A stretch of 64,000 bases of DNA from Dallia pectoralis. Lineage: Eukaryota > Chordata > Actinopteri > Esociformes > Umbridae. This document shows, piece after piece, positions 37,950-51,290 of the stretch (the stretch's first letter is position 1; each line of letters starts with the position of its first letter). The notes beneath the pieces are model-generated. The model was not told where the DNA came from, did not search any database, and saw only the letters and a list, made by a program, of their open reading frames with translations. The position numbers and the translations under genes are program-made. The DNA is taken from contig CM055754.1 in assembly GCA_029465975.1 (NCBI GenBank), positions 13,462,256-13,526,255 on the forward strand, given 5' to 3'.

Positions 37950-38449
37950 NNNNNNNNNNNNNNNNNNNNNNNNNNNNNNNNNNNNNNNNNNNNNNNNNNN
38001 NNNNNNNNNNNNNNNNNNNNNNNNNNNNNNNNNNNNNNNNNNNNNNNNNNNNNNNNNNNNNNNNNNNNNNNNNNNNNNNNNNNNNNNNNNNNNNNNNNNN
38101 NNNNNNNNNNNNNNNNNNNNNNNNNNNNNNNNNNNNNNNNNNNNNNNNNNNNNNNNNNNNNNNNNNNNNNNNNNNNNNNNNNNNNNNNNNNNNNNNNNNN
38201 NNNNNNNNNNNNNNNNNNNNNNNNNNNNNNNNNNNNNNNNNNNNNNNNNNNNNNNNNNNNNNNNNNNNNNNNNNNNNNNNNNNNNNNNNNNNNNNNNNNN
38301 NNNNNNNNNNNNNNNNNNNNNNNNNNNNNNNNNNNNNNNNNNNNNNNNNNNNNNNNNNNNNNNNNNNNNNNNNNNNNNNNNNNNNNNNNNNNNNNNNNNN
38401 NNNNNNNNNNNNNNNNNNNNNNNNNNNNNNNNNNNNNNNNNNNNNNNNN
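37950..38449. other. assembly gap (500 N)
   Basis: Exactly 500 N. The round number suggests a placeholder of unknown true size. A tandem satellite lies on its left and the middle of a Gypsy protease region on its right, so sequence is certainly missing, including the rest of pol and the second LTR. Confidence 0.99.
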
Positions 38450-38703
38450 AGCCTACGAGACTGTGCTCTTGTGAGAACACAAGCCGGGAACACCTCTGGG
38501 TAAGCCTGCACTAAAGCGTCGTCTGTGCTTACATGTTCTGGGGTATCCACTACCTCCAGTATGGGCGTCACGTTGCCACCCGCAATATCATTACCCAGCA
38601 ATAATGAGACTCCCACCACTGGCAGAGTTTTCACCACGCCAACACGGAAACACCCTGACACTAAATCAGAATTCAGATATACCCAATGCAGTGGCACAGA
38701 CAT
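38450..38703 (-). pseudogene. Gypsy protease/pol fragment
   Basis: A minus-strand open stretch runs from 38703 into the gap. It contains LLLGNDIAGG, the C-terminal part of the retropepsin fold region that follows the DTGA active site. The active site itself (RDTGAAQSVI) is in the preceding frame at about 38755-38785. A frame change near 38705 separates the two. Truncated by the gap. Confidence 0.65.
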
Positions 38704-38710
38704 GGGGGTT

Positions 38711-40234
38711 TCAGCTAGTCCTTGTAGAAGGACATTTGAGCCAGGGTAGACTATCTGCTAGTATTACAGACTGCGCTGCACCCGTATCACGCAATATTGT
38801 AATACTTCTTTGATCATGTAGCTCTCTTGTCAAAGACACACTACCTTGTGATACAAACGGAGCATATATCTGGTCCGGCTTAGCCGCCTCTACAAACCCT
38901 CTTCCCATGCGGGTTGTCCGAGGTACTGACTGCACTAAACTGATGCTTTTTGCTCTATTGGATGATGGAATCTTTTTATTCCTCAGGACCGGACACTCTG
39001 CAATCAGATGGCCGGGTCGATGACAGTAAAAGCACTCACGGGCCTCCTGTGCAGGTCTCATGTCACCCGCTGGACCACGGCCAGCATGAGACACTGTTGT
39101 CGGAGGTGGTCGGCCTTCAAAACGGGGCCCGCCAAACACTGTTTTATGTGTTAAAGCGTACTCATCCGCTAACACCGCGGCCTGAGACAGCGTCGCCACC
39201 TTCTGCTCATTCAGGTAAACAACGATTCTGTCTGGCAAGTGATTCTTAAAATCCTCTAACATTATGATATCCCTAAGCTCAGCAAAGGTTTTAACCTTGC
39301 TGGCTAGACACCAACGATCAAATAGGGTCTCTTTGTCCCTAGCGAACTCCACAAACGTACGGTTGGGGAGCTTCTTGTGGCTCCTGAAACGCTGTCTATA
39401 CGCCTCAGGTACCAACTCATACGCCCTTAATACTGTAGCTTTGACAATGTCATAATCTAAACTATCCTCCAAAGGAAGAGCCGCCACAACCTCTTGTGCT
39501 TTCCCTGACAGTTTGCACTGTAGGAGGATAGGCCATACTTCTTGTGGCCAGTGCAAAGCAGAAACCACACGCTCGAACGCTGAGAAGTACCGATCTACTT
39601 CGGCCTCTCGAAAAGGAGGCACCACAGCGATATTCTTGCTGACCTCAAACTGCCCCCGGGGACCACTAGGTGAACCCCCAGCGCTTGCCTCCAACTCAAG
39701 CTGTTTGATCCTTACCTCTTTCTCTGCGTCTATTCTCCTAACCTCCAGTTAAAAATTTCTAATTTGCTCTTTCTCCCTCTGTTCCATCTCCAACCGAGCT
39801 AGCCTAAGCTTAAGCCTAGCCTGGGTGGAACTGGATCCCCCCGAAGAACTAGGCGAAGGGTGACACTTTGGCAGCGTGAACGGGGTGGAGGCACCCAGCT
39901 CCCGTCCATCATCCACCAACACTACAAGTGTGGTACCTACCGTCTGCACTTTCTCAGTATCCTCACCTGAAGCCTCACTCTCCTCATCCTTCATTACGCA
40001 GACTTCCTGGTGTACCAAGCCCTTCCTGACCAGCTCTAACAGGTCAGCCTTATTGGCCTGCTTAGGGACGGAGATCTGAAAATGATCAGCGATGGAAAAT
40101 AAATCGACCCTACGCAATCCTACCAGCTGGTCAAGGGATGGCGCCGCCAGGAAAACTGACAAAGCTGAATCTGCCATACTACAGAGAACAGTGCACCCTG
40201 CACTGAACACGAACTCAAACCTTTTGTCGCCCAA
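38711..40234 (-). pseudogene. gag: Gypsy gag with C-terminal zinc knuckle and protease start, one in-frame stop
   Basis: The reading frame begins with MGDKRFEFVF (40234) and is interrupted once by TAA at 39749-39751. It continues in the same frame to 38711. Part 1 (161 aa) contains a helical N-terminal region and a charged coiled-coil-like end (RLKLRLARLEMEQREKEQ). Part 2 (327 aa) has the retrotransposon gag core (EVDRYFSAFERVV, FLDRW-like DRWC), then CFYCHRPGHLIAEC, one C-X2-C-X4-H-X4-C zinc knuckle, then the protease site DTGA. The core resembles Gypsy gag proteins related to vertebrate SCAN domains. It would form the particle and bind RNA. The single stop and the frame change after DTGA make it inactive, or they reflect sequence error. 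Confidence 0.8.
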
Positions 40235-40300
40235 ACTCGCACCCCAAACAGAAAACCTTGCTCACCAACTCAACAAGAGACTCAAAGGGCACGGGGAAAA

Positions 40301-40384
40301 GTCGGGAGAATGTAGATCCCGGACGAGCCCCCACCTGTTACGGTCGGGAGAATGTAGATCCCGGACGAGCCCCCACCTGTTACG
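40301..40384 (-). repeat. 42-bp tandem duplication carrying the Gypsy primer-binding site
   Basis: The unit starting GTCGGGAGAATGTAGATCCC and ending CACCTGTTACG occurs twice back to back (40301-40342, 40343-40384). Each copy includes an exact 18-base tRNA-Pro primer site (minus strand TGGGGGCTCGTCCGGGAT; 40316-40333 and 40358-40375) plus the terminal 7 bp of the LTR. Confidence 0.92.
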
Positions 40385-41138
40385 TTTCCCCTTCTAGGGT
40401 AGGGTACGCAACCCCCGTTTCCGTGAGCCCCTGTTGAGTGGTATGCAAAGGTGTAGGGTCGAGGGTGCAAATAAGGACAACCAACACAAGTCTGTCGTTA
40501 ATAAACCAAGGAGTTTATTTGTCTCCTTAATATAACGGCAGGGAAAAAGGGCCGAGCGGAACCAAAGCAAAGAACGTAACATAAACGGGCAACACTTCCC
40601 TAAACTTCACTAAATTCCCCCTTTAACCTAACCAGAGCACGGATGAGGCTCTCTAACAAAAATACAGGGGGTGGTCCGCCCAGGTCTTGCCTAGTGTGTT
40701 TAGACAGAGGTCTGCTACGGGAGATGTAAACCCATGGGCCTCTTGCCTAACACATTCCCTTTTCCCCTGAAACAGAAGAATAAGGTAATTAACCCAAATA
40801 ATAAAGATGCCTGGTTACAGACAATCAACCAAACAAATACACGACAGATGACAAACACAATATTAATACACCAAAACACATGTACCATGAACAGCACTTT
40901 AACACCAAAACACACCTCTAACAATAAGTACTCTCTCTATGAGAGAGAGAGCTCCCCTGAACACAAGGCTTAAATAGCCACAGACACAGCTGCATCCACT
41001 GACGAAGAAGGGCGGAGTCCGGTCCTCAATCAGGAAGGTGATTACCCAATCCGCTGCTTGGGGAGGATATGAGCCATGTCTGCAACAGAATACAACCAAA
41101 CACACACAGAACACACAAACTCCCTGGGGAACGTAACA
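40378..41138 (-). repeat. Gypsy 5' LTR (761 bp)
   Basis: On the + strand it begins TGTTACGTTTCCCC and ends GGGGAACGTAACA, a long terminal inverted repeat with TG...CA ends. On the element strand a TATTTAA box lies at 40970-40976 and AATAAA at 40514-40519. A GAGAGAGAG run is at 40940-40951. Confidence 0.85.
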
Positions 41139-43071
41139 TATATATTGAAATGCTGTACTGTTCTGTATAAAGTATGTTTAGTATGTCCTTAGTTGTATAT
41201 AATGTAATGTAATGCTGTACTGTTCTGTATTATGTATATTCATTATGTCCTCAATTGTATATATATTGAAATGCTGTACTGTTCTGTATAAAGTATGTTT
41301 ATTATGTCCTCAGTTGTATAATGTAATGCTGTACTGTTCTGTATAAAGTATGTTCATTATGTCCTCAGTTGTATATAATGTAATGCTGTACTGTTCTGTA
41401 TAAAGTATTTTCATTATGTTCTCAGTTGTATATAATGTAATGTAATGCTGTACTGTTCTGTATAAAGTATGTTCATTATGTCTTCAGTTGTATTTAATGT
41501 AATGTAATGCTGTACTGTTCTGTATAAAGTATGTTCATTATGTCCTCAGTTGTATATAATGTAATGCTGTACTGTTCTGTATAAAGTATGTTCATTATGT
41601 CCTCAGTTGTATATAATGTAATTCTGTACTGTTCTGTATAAAGTATTTTCATTATGTTCTCAGTTGTATATAATGTAATGTAATGCTGTACTGTTCTGTA
41701 TAAAGTATGTTCATTATTTCCTCAGTTGTATATAATGTAATGCTGTACTGTTCTGTATAAAGTATGTTCATTATGTCCTCAGTTGTATATAATGTAATGC
41801 TGTACTGTTCTGTATAAAGTATGTTCATTATGTCCTCAGTTGTATATAATGTAATGTAATGCTGTACTGTTCTGTATAAAGTATGTTCATTATGTCCTCA
41901 GTTGTATATAATGTAATGCTGTACTGTTCTGTATAAAGTATGTTCATTATGTCCTCAGTTGTATTTAATGTAATGCTGTACTGTTCTGTATAAAGTATGT
42001 TCATTATGTCCTCAGTTGTATATAATGTAATGTAATGCTGTACTGTTCTTTATAAAGTATGTTTATTATGTCCTCAGTTGTAAATATATTGAAATGCTGT
42101 ACTGTTCTGTATAAAGTATGTTTATTATGTCCTCAGTTGTATATAATGTAATGCTGTACTGTTCTGTATAAAGTATTTTCATAATGTTCTCAGTTGTATA
42201 TAATGTAATGTAATGCTGTACTGTTCTGTATAAAGTATGTTCATTATGTCTTCAGTTGTATTTAATGTAATGTAATGCTGTACTGTTCTGTATAAAGTAT
42301 GTTCATTATTTCCTCAGTTGTATATATTCATTGAAATGCTGTACTGTTTTGTATAAAGTATGTTTATTATGTCCTCAGTTGTATATAATGTAATGCTGTA
42401 CTGTTCTGTATAAAGTATGTTCAATATGTCTTTAGTTGTATTTAATGTAATGTAATGCTGTACTGTTCTGTATAATGTATGTTCATTATGTCCTCAGTTG
42501 TATATAATGTAATGCTGTACTGTTCTGTATAAAGTATTTTCATTATGTTCTCAGTTGTATATAATGTAATGTAATGCTGTACTGTTCTGTATAAAGTATG
42601 TTCATTATGTCCTTAGTTGTATATATATTGAAATGCTGTACTGTTCTGTATAAAGTATGTTTATTATGTCCTCAGTTATATATAATGTAATGCTGTACTG
42701 TTCTGTATGAAGTATGTTCATTATGTATTCAGTTGTATATAATGTAATGCTGTACTGTTCTGTATAAAGTATGTTCATTATGTTCTCAGTTGTATATAAT
42801 GTAATGCTGTACTGTTCTGTATAAAGTATGTTCATTATGTCCTCAGTTGTAATAATAAATGTAATGCTGTACTGTTCTGTATAAAGTATGTTCATTATGT
42901 CTTCAGTTGTATTTACTGTAATGTAATGCTGTACTGTTCTGTATAAAGTATGTTCATTATTTCCTCAGTTGTATATATTAATGTAATGCTGTACTGTTCT
43001 GTATAAAGTATGTTCATTATGTCCTCAGTTGTATATAATGTAATGCTGTACTGTTCTGTATAAAGTATGTT

Positions 43072-43398
43072 CAGATGTCCATTGCATATAATATAATGTA
43101 ATGCTGTACTGTTCTGTATAAAGTATCCATTTGTCAGTTTTATTTAATACAATGTAATGTGTAAAACAAACCGTTCTGTTGAACTTAAATCAAAGTATGT
43201 TCATTATGTCCTCAGTTGTATATAATGTAAATGCTGTAACAACAGGTTCTGTATAAAACATGTTCATTATGTCCTCAGTTGACATAAATGTAATGTAATG
43301 CTGTACTGTTCTGTATAAAGTATGTTCATTATGTCCCAGTTGTATAGCCCAGACTAATGACTGAATGAAAACAGTCCTGTATAAACCAAAAACCAGTA
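43072..43398 (-). other. array/solo-LTR mosaic 1
   Basis: Fragments of the 34213-34595 LTR in reverse (TTATTTAATACAAT, GTAAAACAAACCG, TTGAACTTAAATCAAAG, AACAACAGG, TAGCCCAGACTAATGACTGA, ATAAACCAAAAACCAG) appear in LTR order but alternate with array words. Confidence 0.8.
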
Positions 43399-44039
43399 TA
43401 AAGTATGTTCATTATGTCCTCAGTTGTATATAATGTAATGCTGTACTGTTCTGTATAAAGTATGTTCATTATGTCCTCAGTTGTATATAATGTAATGCTG
43501 TACTTTTCTGTATAAAGTATGTTCGTTATGTCCTCAGTTGTATATAATGTAATGCTGTACTGTTCTGTATTATGTATGTTCATTATGTCCTCAGTTGTAT
43601 ATATATTGTAATGCTGTACTGTTCTGTATAAAGTATGTTCATTATGTTCTCAGTTGTATATAATGTAATGTAATGCTGTACTGTTCTGTATAAAGTATGT
43701 TCATTATGTCTTCAGTTGTATTTAATGTAATGTAATGCTGTACTGTTCTGTATAAAGTATGTTCATTATTTCCTCAGTTGTATATATTAATTGAAATGCT
43801 GTACTGTTCTGTATAATGTATGTTCATTATGTCCTCAGTTGTATATATTAATGAAATGCTGTACTGTTCTGTATAATGTATGTTAGTTATGTCCTCAGTT
43901 GTATATAATGTAATGCTGTACTGTTCTGTATAAAGTATGTTCATTATGTCCTCAGTTGTATATAATGTAATGCTCTACTTTTCAGTATAAAGTATGTTCG
44001 TTATGTCCTCAGTTGTATATAATGTAATGTAATGCTGTA

Positions 44040-44383
44040 CTGAATCTGTATAAAGTAGTTCATTATGTGCAGTTGTATATAATGGCGTATGTTCGTTTCT
44101 CAGGTTTTATTTAATAATGCTGTGAAAACACACTAAACTGTTGAACTTAAATCAAAGATGTTCATATAGCCTCAGTTTATATAAAAACGTTCACTGAACA
44201 ACAGGTATGGTCACAAACACTCAGTTGTATTACCATCTGACATCAAACAAATGCTGTACACCTGTAATAATCCTATGTTCCCCTTATGCCCAGACTAATG
44301 ACTGAATGAAAACAGCTGTACTAATAAACTGTAAACCAGGAAGTGTTCATTATGTCCAAACAGTTGTATATACCACTAATGTG
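44040..44383 (-). other. array/solo-LTR mosaic 2
   Basis: Reverse LTR words in order: GGCGTATG, TTTCTCAGGTTT, AAACACACTAAACTGTTGAA, AAAAACGTTCA, ACCATCTGACATCAAACAAA, CCCAGACTAATGACTGAATG and AACCAGGAAGTG. Array words such as TTCATTATGTCC and AGTTGTATATA are interleaved. Confidence 0.85.
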
Positions 44384-46587
44384 AATGCTGTACTGTTCTG
44401 TATAAAGTATGTTCATTATGTCCTCAGTTGTATATAATGTAATGCTGTACTTTTCTGTATAAAGTATGTTCATTATGTCCTCAGTTGTATATAATGTAAT
44501 GCTGTACTGTTCTGTATAATGTATGTTCATTATGTCCTCAGTTGTATATATATTGAAATGCTGTACTGTTCTGTATAAAGTATGTTCATTATGTCCTCAG
44601 TTGTATATAATGTAATGTAATGCTGTACTGTTCTGTATAAAGTATGTTCATTATGTCTTCAGTTGTATATAATGTAATGTAATGCTGTACTGTTCTGTAT
44701 AAAGTATGTTCATTATTTCCTCAGTTGTATATATTAATTGAAATGCTGTACTGTTCTGTATAATGTATGCTAGTTATGTCCTCAGTTGTATATATTAATT
44801 GAAATGCTGTACTGTTCTGTATAATGTAATGCTAGTTATGTCCTCAGTTATATATAATGTAATGCTGTACTGTTCTGTATAAAGTATGTTCATTATGTCC
44901 TCAGTTGTATATAATGTAATGCTGTACTGTTCTGTATAAAGTATGTTCATTATGTCCTTAGTTGTATATAATGTAATGCTGTACTGTTCTGTATAAAGTA
45001 TGTTCATTATGTCCTCAGTTGTATATATATTGAAATGCTGTACTGTTCTGTATAAAGTATGTTTATAATGTTCTCAGTTGTATATAATGTAATGCTGTAC
45101 TGTTCTGTATAAAGTATTTTCATTATGTTCTCAGTTGTATATAATGTAATGCTGTACTGTTCTGTATTATGTATGTTCATTATGTCCTCAGTTGTATATA
45201 ATGTAATGTAATGCTGTACTGTTCTGTATAAAGTATGTTCATTATGTCTTCAGTTGTATTTAATGTAATGTAATGCTGTACTGTTCTGTATAAATTATGT
45301 TCATTATGTCCTCAGTTGTAAATATATTGAAATGCTGTACTGTTCTGTATAAAGTATGTTTAGTATGTCCTCAGTTGTATATAATGTAATGCTGTACTGT
45401 TCTGTATAAAGTATTTTCATAATGTTCTCAGTTGTATATAATGTAATGTAATGCTGTACTTTTCTGTATAAGGTATGTTCATTATGTCTTCAGTTGTATT
45501 TAATGTAATGTAATGCTGTACTGTTCTGTATAAAGTATGTTCATTATTTCCTCAGTTGTATATATTCATTGAAATGCTGTACTGTTTTGTATAAAGTATG
45601 TTTATTATGTCCTCAGTTGTATATAATGTAATTCTGTACTGTTCTGTATAAAGTATGTTCAATATGTCTTTAGTTGTATTTAATGTAATGTAATGCTGTA
45701 CTGTTCTGTATAATGTATGTTCATTATGTCCTCAGTTGTATATAATGTCATTCTGTACTGTTCTGTATAAAGAATTTTCATTATGTCCTCAGTTGTATAT
45801 AATGTAATGTAATGCTGTACTGTTCTGTATAAAGTATGTTCATTATGTCTTCAGTTGTATTTAATGTAATGTAATGCTGTACTGTTCTGTATAAAGTATG
45901 TTCATTATGTCCTCAGTTGTATATAATGTAATGCTGTACTTTTCTGTATAAAGTATGTTCATTATGTCCTCAGTTGTATATAATGTAATGCTGTACTGTT
46001 CTGTATAAAGTATTTTCATTATGTTCTCAGTTGTATATAATGTAATGTAATGCTGTACTGTTCTGTATAAAGTATGTTCATTATTTCCTCAGTTGTATAT
46101 AATGTAATGCTGTACTGTTCTGTATAAAGTATGTTCATTATGTCCTCAGATGTATTTAATGAAATGCTGTACTGTTTTGTATAAAGTATGTTCATAATGT
46201 TCTCAGTTGTATATAATGTAATGCTGTACTGTTCTGTATTATGTAAGTTCATTATGTCCTCAGTTGTATATATATTGAAATGCTGTACTGTTCTGTATAA
46301 AGTATGTTCATTATGTTCTCAGTTGTATATAATGTAATTCTGTACAGTTCTGTATAAAGTATGTTCATTATGTCCTCAGTTGTTAATAATGTAATGTAAT
46401 GCTGTACTGTTCTGTATAAAGTATGTTCATTATGTCTTCAGTTGTATTTAATGTAATGTAATGCTGTACTGTTCTGTATAAAGTATGTTCATTATGTCCT
46501 CAGTTGTATATATTAATTGAAATGCTGTACTGTTCTGTATAAAGTATGTTCATTATGTCCTCAGTTGTATATAATGTAATGCTGTTG

Positions 46588-46935
46588 TTCTGTATGGAGT
46601 GGCGTAGTGTGGTGAGAGCCATCTGCAGAGTTGTATATAATGTTTCTCAGGTTTTATAAAGTACAATGTCCTCAGTTGTAATAAACCGTAATGCTGTAAA
46701 CTGTTCTGTATAAAGTATGTTCATTATGTCCTCAGTTGTATATAAAATGCTGTACTGTTCTGTATACAACAGGTAACAGTAACACAAACACTCACCGCTA
46801 TTACCAGTTGTACAAAATGTAAATGCTGTACTGTTCTGTATAAAGTATGTTCAATATGTCCTCAGCCGTGACTAATAAACCAAAAACCAGGAAGTGTACC
46901 CAAATAAAACAGTGTATGTTCATTATGTCCCCAGT
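46588..46935 (-). other. array/solo-LTR mosaic 3
   Basis: It starts with the LTR end in reverse (ATGGAGTGGCGTAGTGTG, GAGAGCCATCTGCAGAG). Array units follow, then CAACAGGTAACA, AACACAAACACTCACCGC, and CCGTGACTAATAAACCAAAA with CCAGGAAGTG, again mixed with array words. Confidence 0.85.
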
Positions 46936-49900
46936 TGTATATGAAGCTGTACTGTTCTGTATAAAGTATGTTCATTATGTCCTCAGTTGTATATAATGTA
47001 ATGCTGTACTTTTCTGTATAAAGTATGTTCATTATGTCCTCAGTTGTATATAATGTAATGCTGTACTGTTCTGTATAAATGTTCATTATGTCCTCAGTTG
47101 TATATATATTGAAATGCTGTACTGTTCTGTATAAAGTATGTTCATTATGTTCTCAGTTGTATATAATGTAATGTAATGCTGTACTGTTCTGTATAAAGTA
47201 TATTCGTTATGTCTTCAGTTGTATTTACTGTAATTTAATGCTGTACTGTTCTGTATAAAGTATGTTCATTATTTCCTCAGTTGTATATATTAATGTAATG
47301 CTGTACTGTTCTGTATAAAGTATGTTCATTATGTCCTCAGTTGTATATATTAATGTAAATGCTGTACTGTTCTGTATAAAGTATGTTCATTATGTCCTCA
47401 GTTGTATATAATGTAATGCTGTACTGTTCTGTATAAAGTATGTTCATTATGTCCTCAGTTGTATATAATGTAATGCTGCTGTACTGTTCTGTATAAAGTA
47501 TGTTCATTATGTCCTCAGTTGTATATAATGTAATGCTGTACTGTTCTGTATAAAGTATGTTCATTATGTCCTCAGTTGTATATAATGAAATGCTGTACTG
47601 TTCTGTATAAAGTATGTTTATAATGTTCTCAGTTGTATATAATGTAATGCTGTACTGTTCTGTATTATGTATGTTCATTATGTCCTCAGTTGTATATAAT
47701 GTAATGTAATGCTGTACTGTTCTGTATAAAGTATGTTCATTATGTCTTCAGTTGTATTTAATGTAATGCTGTACTGTTCTTTATAAATTATGTTCATTAT
47801 GTCCTCAGATGTAAATATATTGAAATACTGTACTGTTCTGTACTGTTCTGTATAAAGAATTTTCATTATGTTCTCAGTTGTATATAATGTAATGTAATGC
47901 TGTACTGTTCTGTATAAAGTATGTTAATTATGTCTTTAGTTGTATTTAATGTAATGTAATGCTGTACTGTTCTGTATAAAGTATGTTCATTATGTCCTCA
48001 GTTGTATATAATGTAATGTAATGCTGTACTTTTCTGTATAAAGTATGTTCATTATGTCCTCAGTTGTATATAATGTAATGCTGTACTGTTCTGTATAATG
48101 TATGTTCATTATGTCCTCAGTTGTATATAATGTAATGCTGTACTGTTCTGTATAAAGTATGTTTATTATGTCCTCAGTTGTATATAATGTAATGCTGTAC
48201 TGTTCTGTATAAAGTATGTTCATTATGTCCTCAGTTGTATATAATGTAATGTAATGCTGTACTGTTCTGTATAAAGTATGTTCATTATGTCCTCAGTTGT
48301 ATATATATGTAATGCTGTACTGTTCTGTATAAAGTATGTTCATTATGTCCTCAGTTGTATATAATGTAATGTAATGCTGTACTGTTCTGTATAAAGTATG
48401 TTCATTATGTCCTCAATTGTATATATATATTGAAATGCTGTACTGTTCTGTATAAAGTATGTTTAGTATGTCCTCAGTTGTATGTAATGTAATTCTGTAC
48501 TGTTCTGTATAAAGTATGTTCGTTATGTCCTCAGTTGTTTATAATGTAATTCTGTACTGTTCTGTATAAAGTATTTTCATAATGTTCTCAGTTGTATATA
48601 ATGTAATGTAATGCTGTACTGTTCTCTATAAAGTATGTTCATTATTTCCTCAGTTGTATATAATAATTGAAATGCTGTACTGTTCTGTATATCGTATGTT
48701 AGTTATGTCCTCAGTTATATATAATGTAATGCTGTACTGTTCTGTATAAAGTATGTTCATTATGTATTCAGTTGTATATAATGTAATGCTGTACTGTTCT
48801 GTATAAAGTATGTTCGTTATGTCCTCAGTTGTATATAATGTAATGTCTGTACTGTTCTGTATAAAGTATGTTCATTATGTTCTCAGTTGTATATAATGTA
48901 ATGTAATGCTGTACTGTTCTGTATAAAGTATGTTTATTATGTCTTCAGTTGTATTAATGTAATGTAATGCTGTACTGTTCTGTATAAAGTATGTTCATTA
49001 TTTCCTCAGTTGTATATAATATAATATAATGCTGTTCTGTTCTGTATAAATTATGTTCATTATGTCCTCAGTTGTATATAATGTAATGCTGTACTGTTCT
49101 GTATAAAGTATGTTCATTATGTCTTCAGTTGTATTTAATGTAATGTAATGCTGTACTGTTCTGTATAATGTATGTTCATTATGTCCTCAGTTGTATATAA
49201 TGTAATGCTGTACTGTTCTGTATAAAGTATGTTCATTATGTTCTCAGTTGTAAATATATGTAATGCTGTACTGTTCTGTATAAAGTATGTTTAATTATGT
49301 CCTCAGTTGTATATAATGTAATGCTGTACTGTTCTGTATAAAGTATGTTCATTATGTCCTCAGTTGTATATCATGTGCTGTATATAAAGTATGTTCATTA
49401 TGTTCAGTTGTATTTAATGTAATGTAATGCTGTACTGTTCTGTATAAAGTATGTTCATTATGTTCCTCAGTTGTATATATGTAATGAAATGCTGTACTGT
49501 TCTGTATAAAGTATGTTCATTATGTCCTCAGTTGTATATATAATGAAATGCTGTACTGTTCTGTATAAAGTATGTTCATTATGTCCTCAGTTGTATATAA
49601 TGTAATGCTGTACTGTTCTGTATAAAGTATGTTCATTATGTCCTCAGTTGTATATATGTATGTAATGCTGTACTGTTCTGTATAAAGTATGTTCATTATG
49701 TTCCTCAGTTGTATATAATGTAATTCTGTACTGTTCTGTATAAAGTATGTTCATAATGTTCTCAGTTGTATATAATGTAATGCTGTACTGTTCTGTATTA
49801 TGTATGTTCATTATGTCCTCAGTTGTATATAATGTAATGTAATGCTGTACTGTTCTGTATAAAGTATGTTCATTATGTCTTCAGTTGTATTTACTGTAAT

Positions 49901-50931
49901 GTAATGCTGTACTGTTCTGTATAAAGTATGTTCATTATGTCCTCAGTTGTATATATATTGAAATGCTGTACTGTTCTGTATAAAGTATGTTTAGTATGTC
50001 CTCAGTTGTATATAATGTAATGCTGTACTGTCCTGTATAAAGTATTTTCATAATGTTCTCAGTTGTATATAATGTAATGTAATGCTGTACTTTTCTGTAT
50101 AAGGTATGTTCATTATGTCTTCAGTTGTATTTAATGTAATGTAATGCTGTACTGTTCTGTATAAAGTATGTTCATTATTTCCTCAGTTGTATATATTCAT
50201 TGAAATGCTGTACTGTTTTGTATAAAGTATGTTTATTATGTCCTCAGTTGTATATAATGTAATGCTGTACTGTTCTGTATAAAGTATGTTCATTATGTCT
50301 TTAGTTGTATTTAATGTAATGTAATGCTGTACTGTTCTGTATAATGTATGTTCATTATGTCCTCAGTTGTATATAATGTCATTCTGTACTGTTCTGTATA
50401 AAGAATTTTCATTATGTTCTCAGTTGTATATAATGTAATGTAATGCTGTACTGTTCTGTATAAAGTATGTTCATTATGTCCTCAGTTGTATATATATGTA
50501 ATGCTGTACTGTTCTGTATAAAGTATGTTTATTATGTCCTCAGTTGTATATAATGTAATGCTGTACTGTTCTGTATAAAGTATGTTCATTATGTCCTCAG
50601 TTGTATATAATGTAATGCTGTACTGTTCTGTATAAAGTATTTTCATAATGTTCTCAGTTGTATATAATGTAATTCTGTACTGTTCTGTATAAAGTATGTT
50701 CATTATGTCCTCAGTTGTATATAATGTAATGTAATGCTGTACTGTTCTGTATAAAGTATGTTCATTATGTCCTCAGTTGTATATAATGTAATGTAATGCT
50801 GTACTGTTCTGTATAATGTATGTTCATTATTTCCTCAGTTGTATATAAATGTAAATGCTGTACTGTTCTGTATAAAGTATGTTCATTATGTCCTCAGTTA
50901 TATATAATGTAATGCTGTACTGTTCTGTATA

Positions 50932-51290
50932 AAGCGACGTATGTTCATTATGTCTCAGTTGTATATGATGTAATTCTGGTTTTCTTTAATAAATTAAAGT
51001 AAAACAAACCGATGTCCTCAAAAACACATAAACTGTTGAACTTAAATCAAAGATGTTCATATAGCGTCCTCTTATATAAAAACGTTCACATGAACAACAG
51101 GTATAACACAAACACTCACCGCTATTATATCTGACATGTAATGCTGTACACCTCTGTATAAAGTATGTTCATTATGTCCCAGTTGTATATAAGTAATGAC
51201 TGAATAAAACAGTTCCGTGACTAATAAACCAAGAACCAGGAATGCTTCACTGTTACAAACAGTGCAGCAACGCCCCCTATATAATGTAAG
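50932..51290 (-). other. array/solo-LTR mosaic 4
   Basis: Contains AAAGTAAAACAAACCGA, TAAACTGTTGAACTTAAATC, GAACAACAGGTA and AACACAAACACTCACCGC. It reaches the other LTR end (ACAAACAGTGCAGCAACGCC, CCCTA), interleaved with array phrases. Confidence 0.85.

Larger units (their letters stand above)
38450..41138 (-). mobile_element. Ty3/Gypsy LTR retrotransposon, truncated by the gap
   Basis: Minus-strand element comprising the 5' LTR (40378-41138), a tRNA-Pro primer site (duplicated), gag with zinc knuckle, and the start of a protease domain ending at the gap. Integrase, reverse transcriptase and the 3' LTR are not in the sequence. The LTR abuts the reverse-oriented 57-bp array at 41139. Confidence 0.85.

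Noticed and set aside
37859..38703. Long ORFs across the N gap
   Set aside because: They consist mostly of undetermined residues. Only the short real part at the right (Gypsy protease) is informative.
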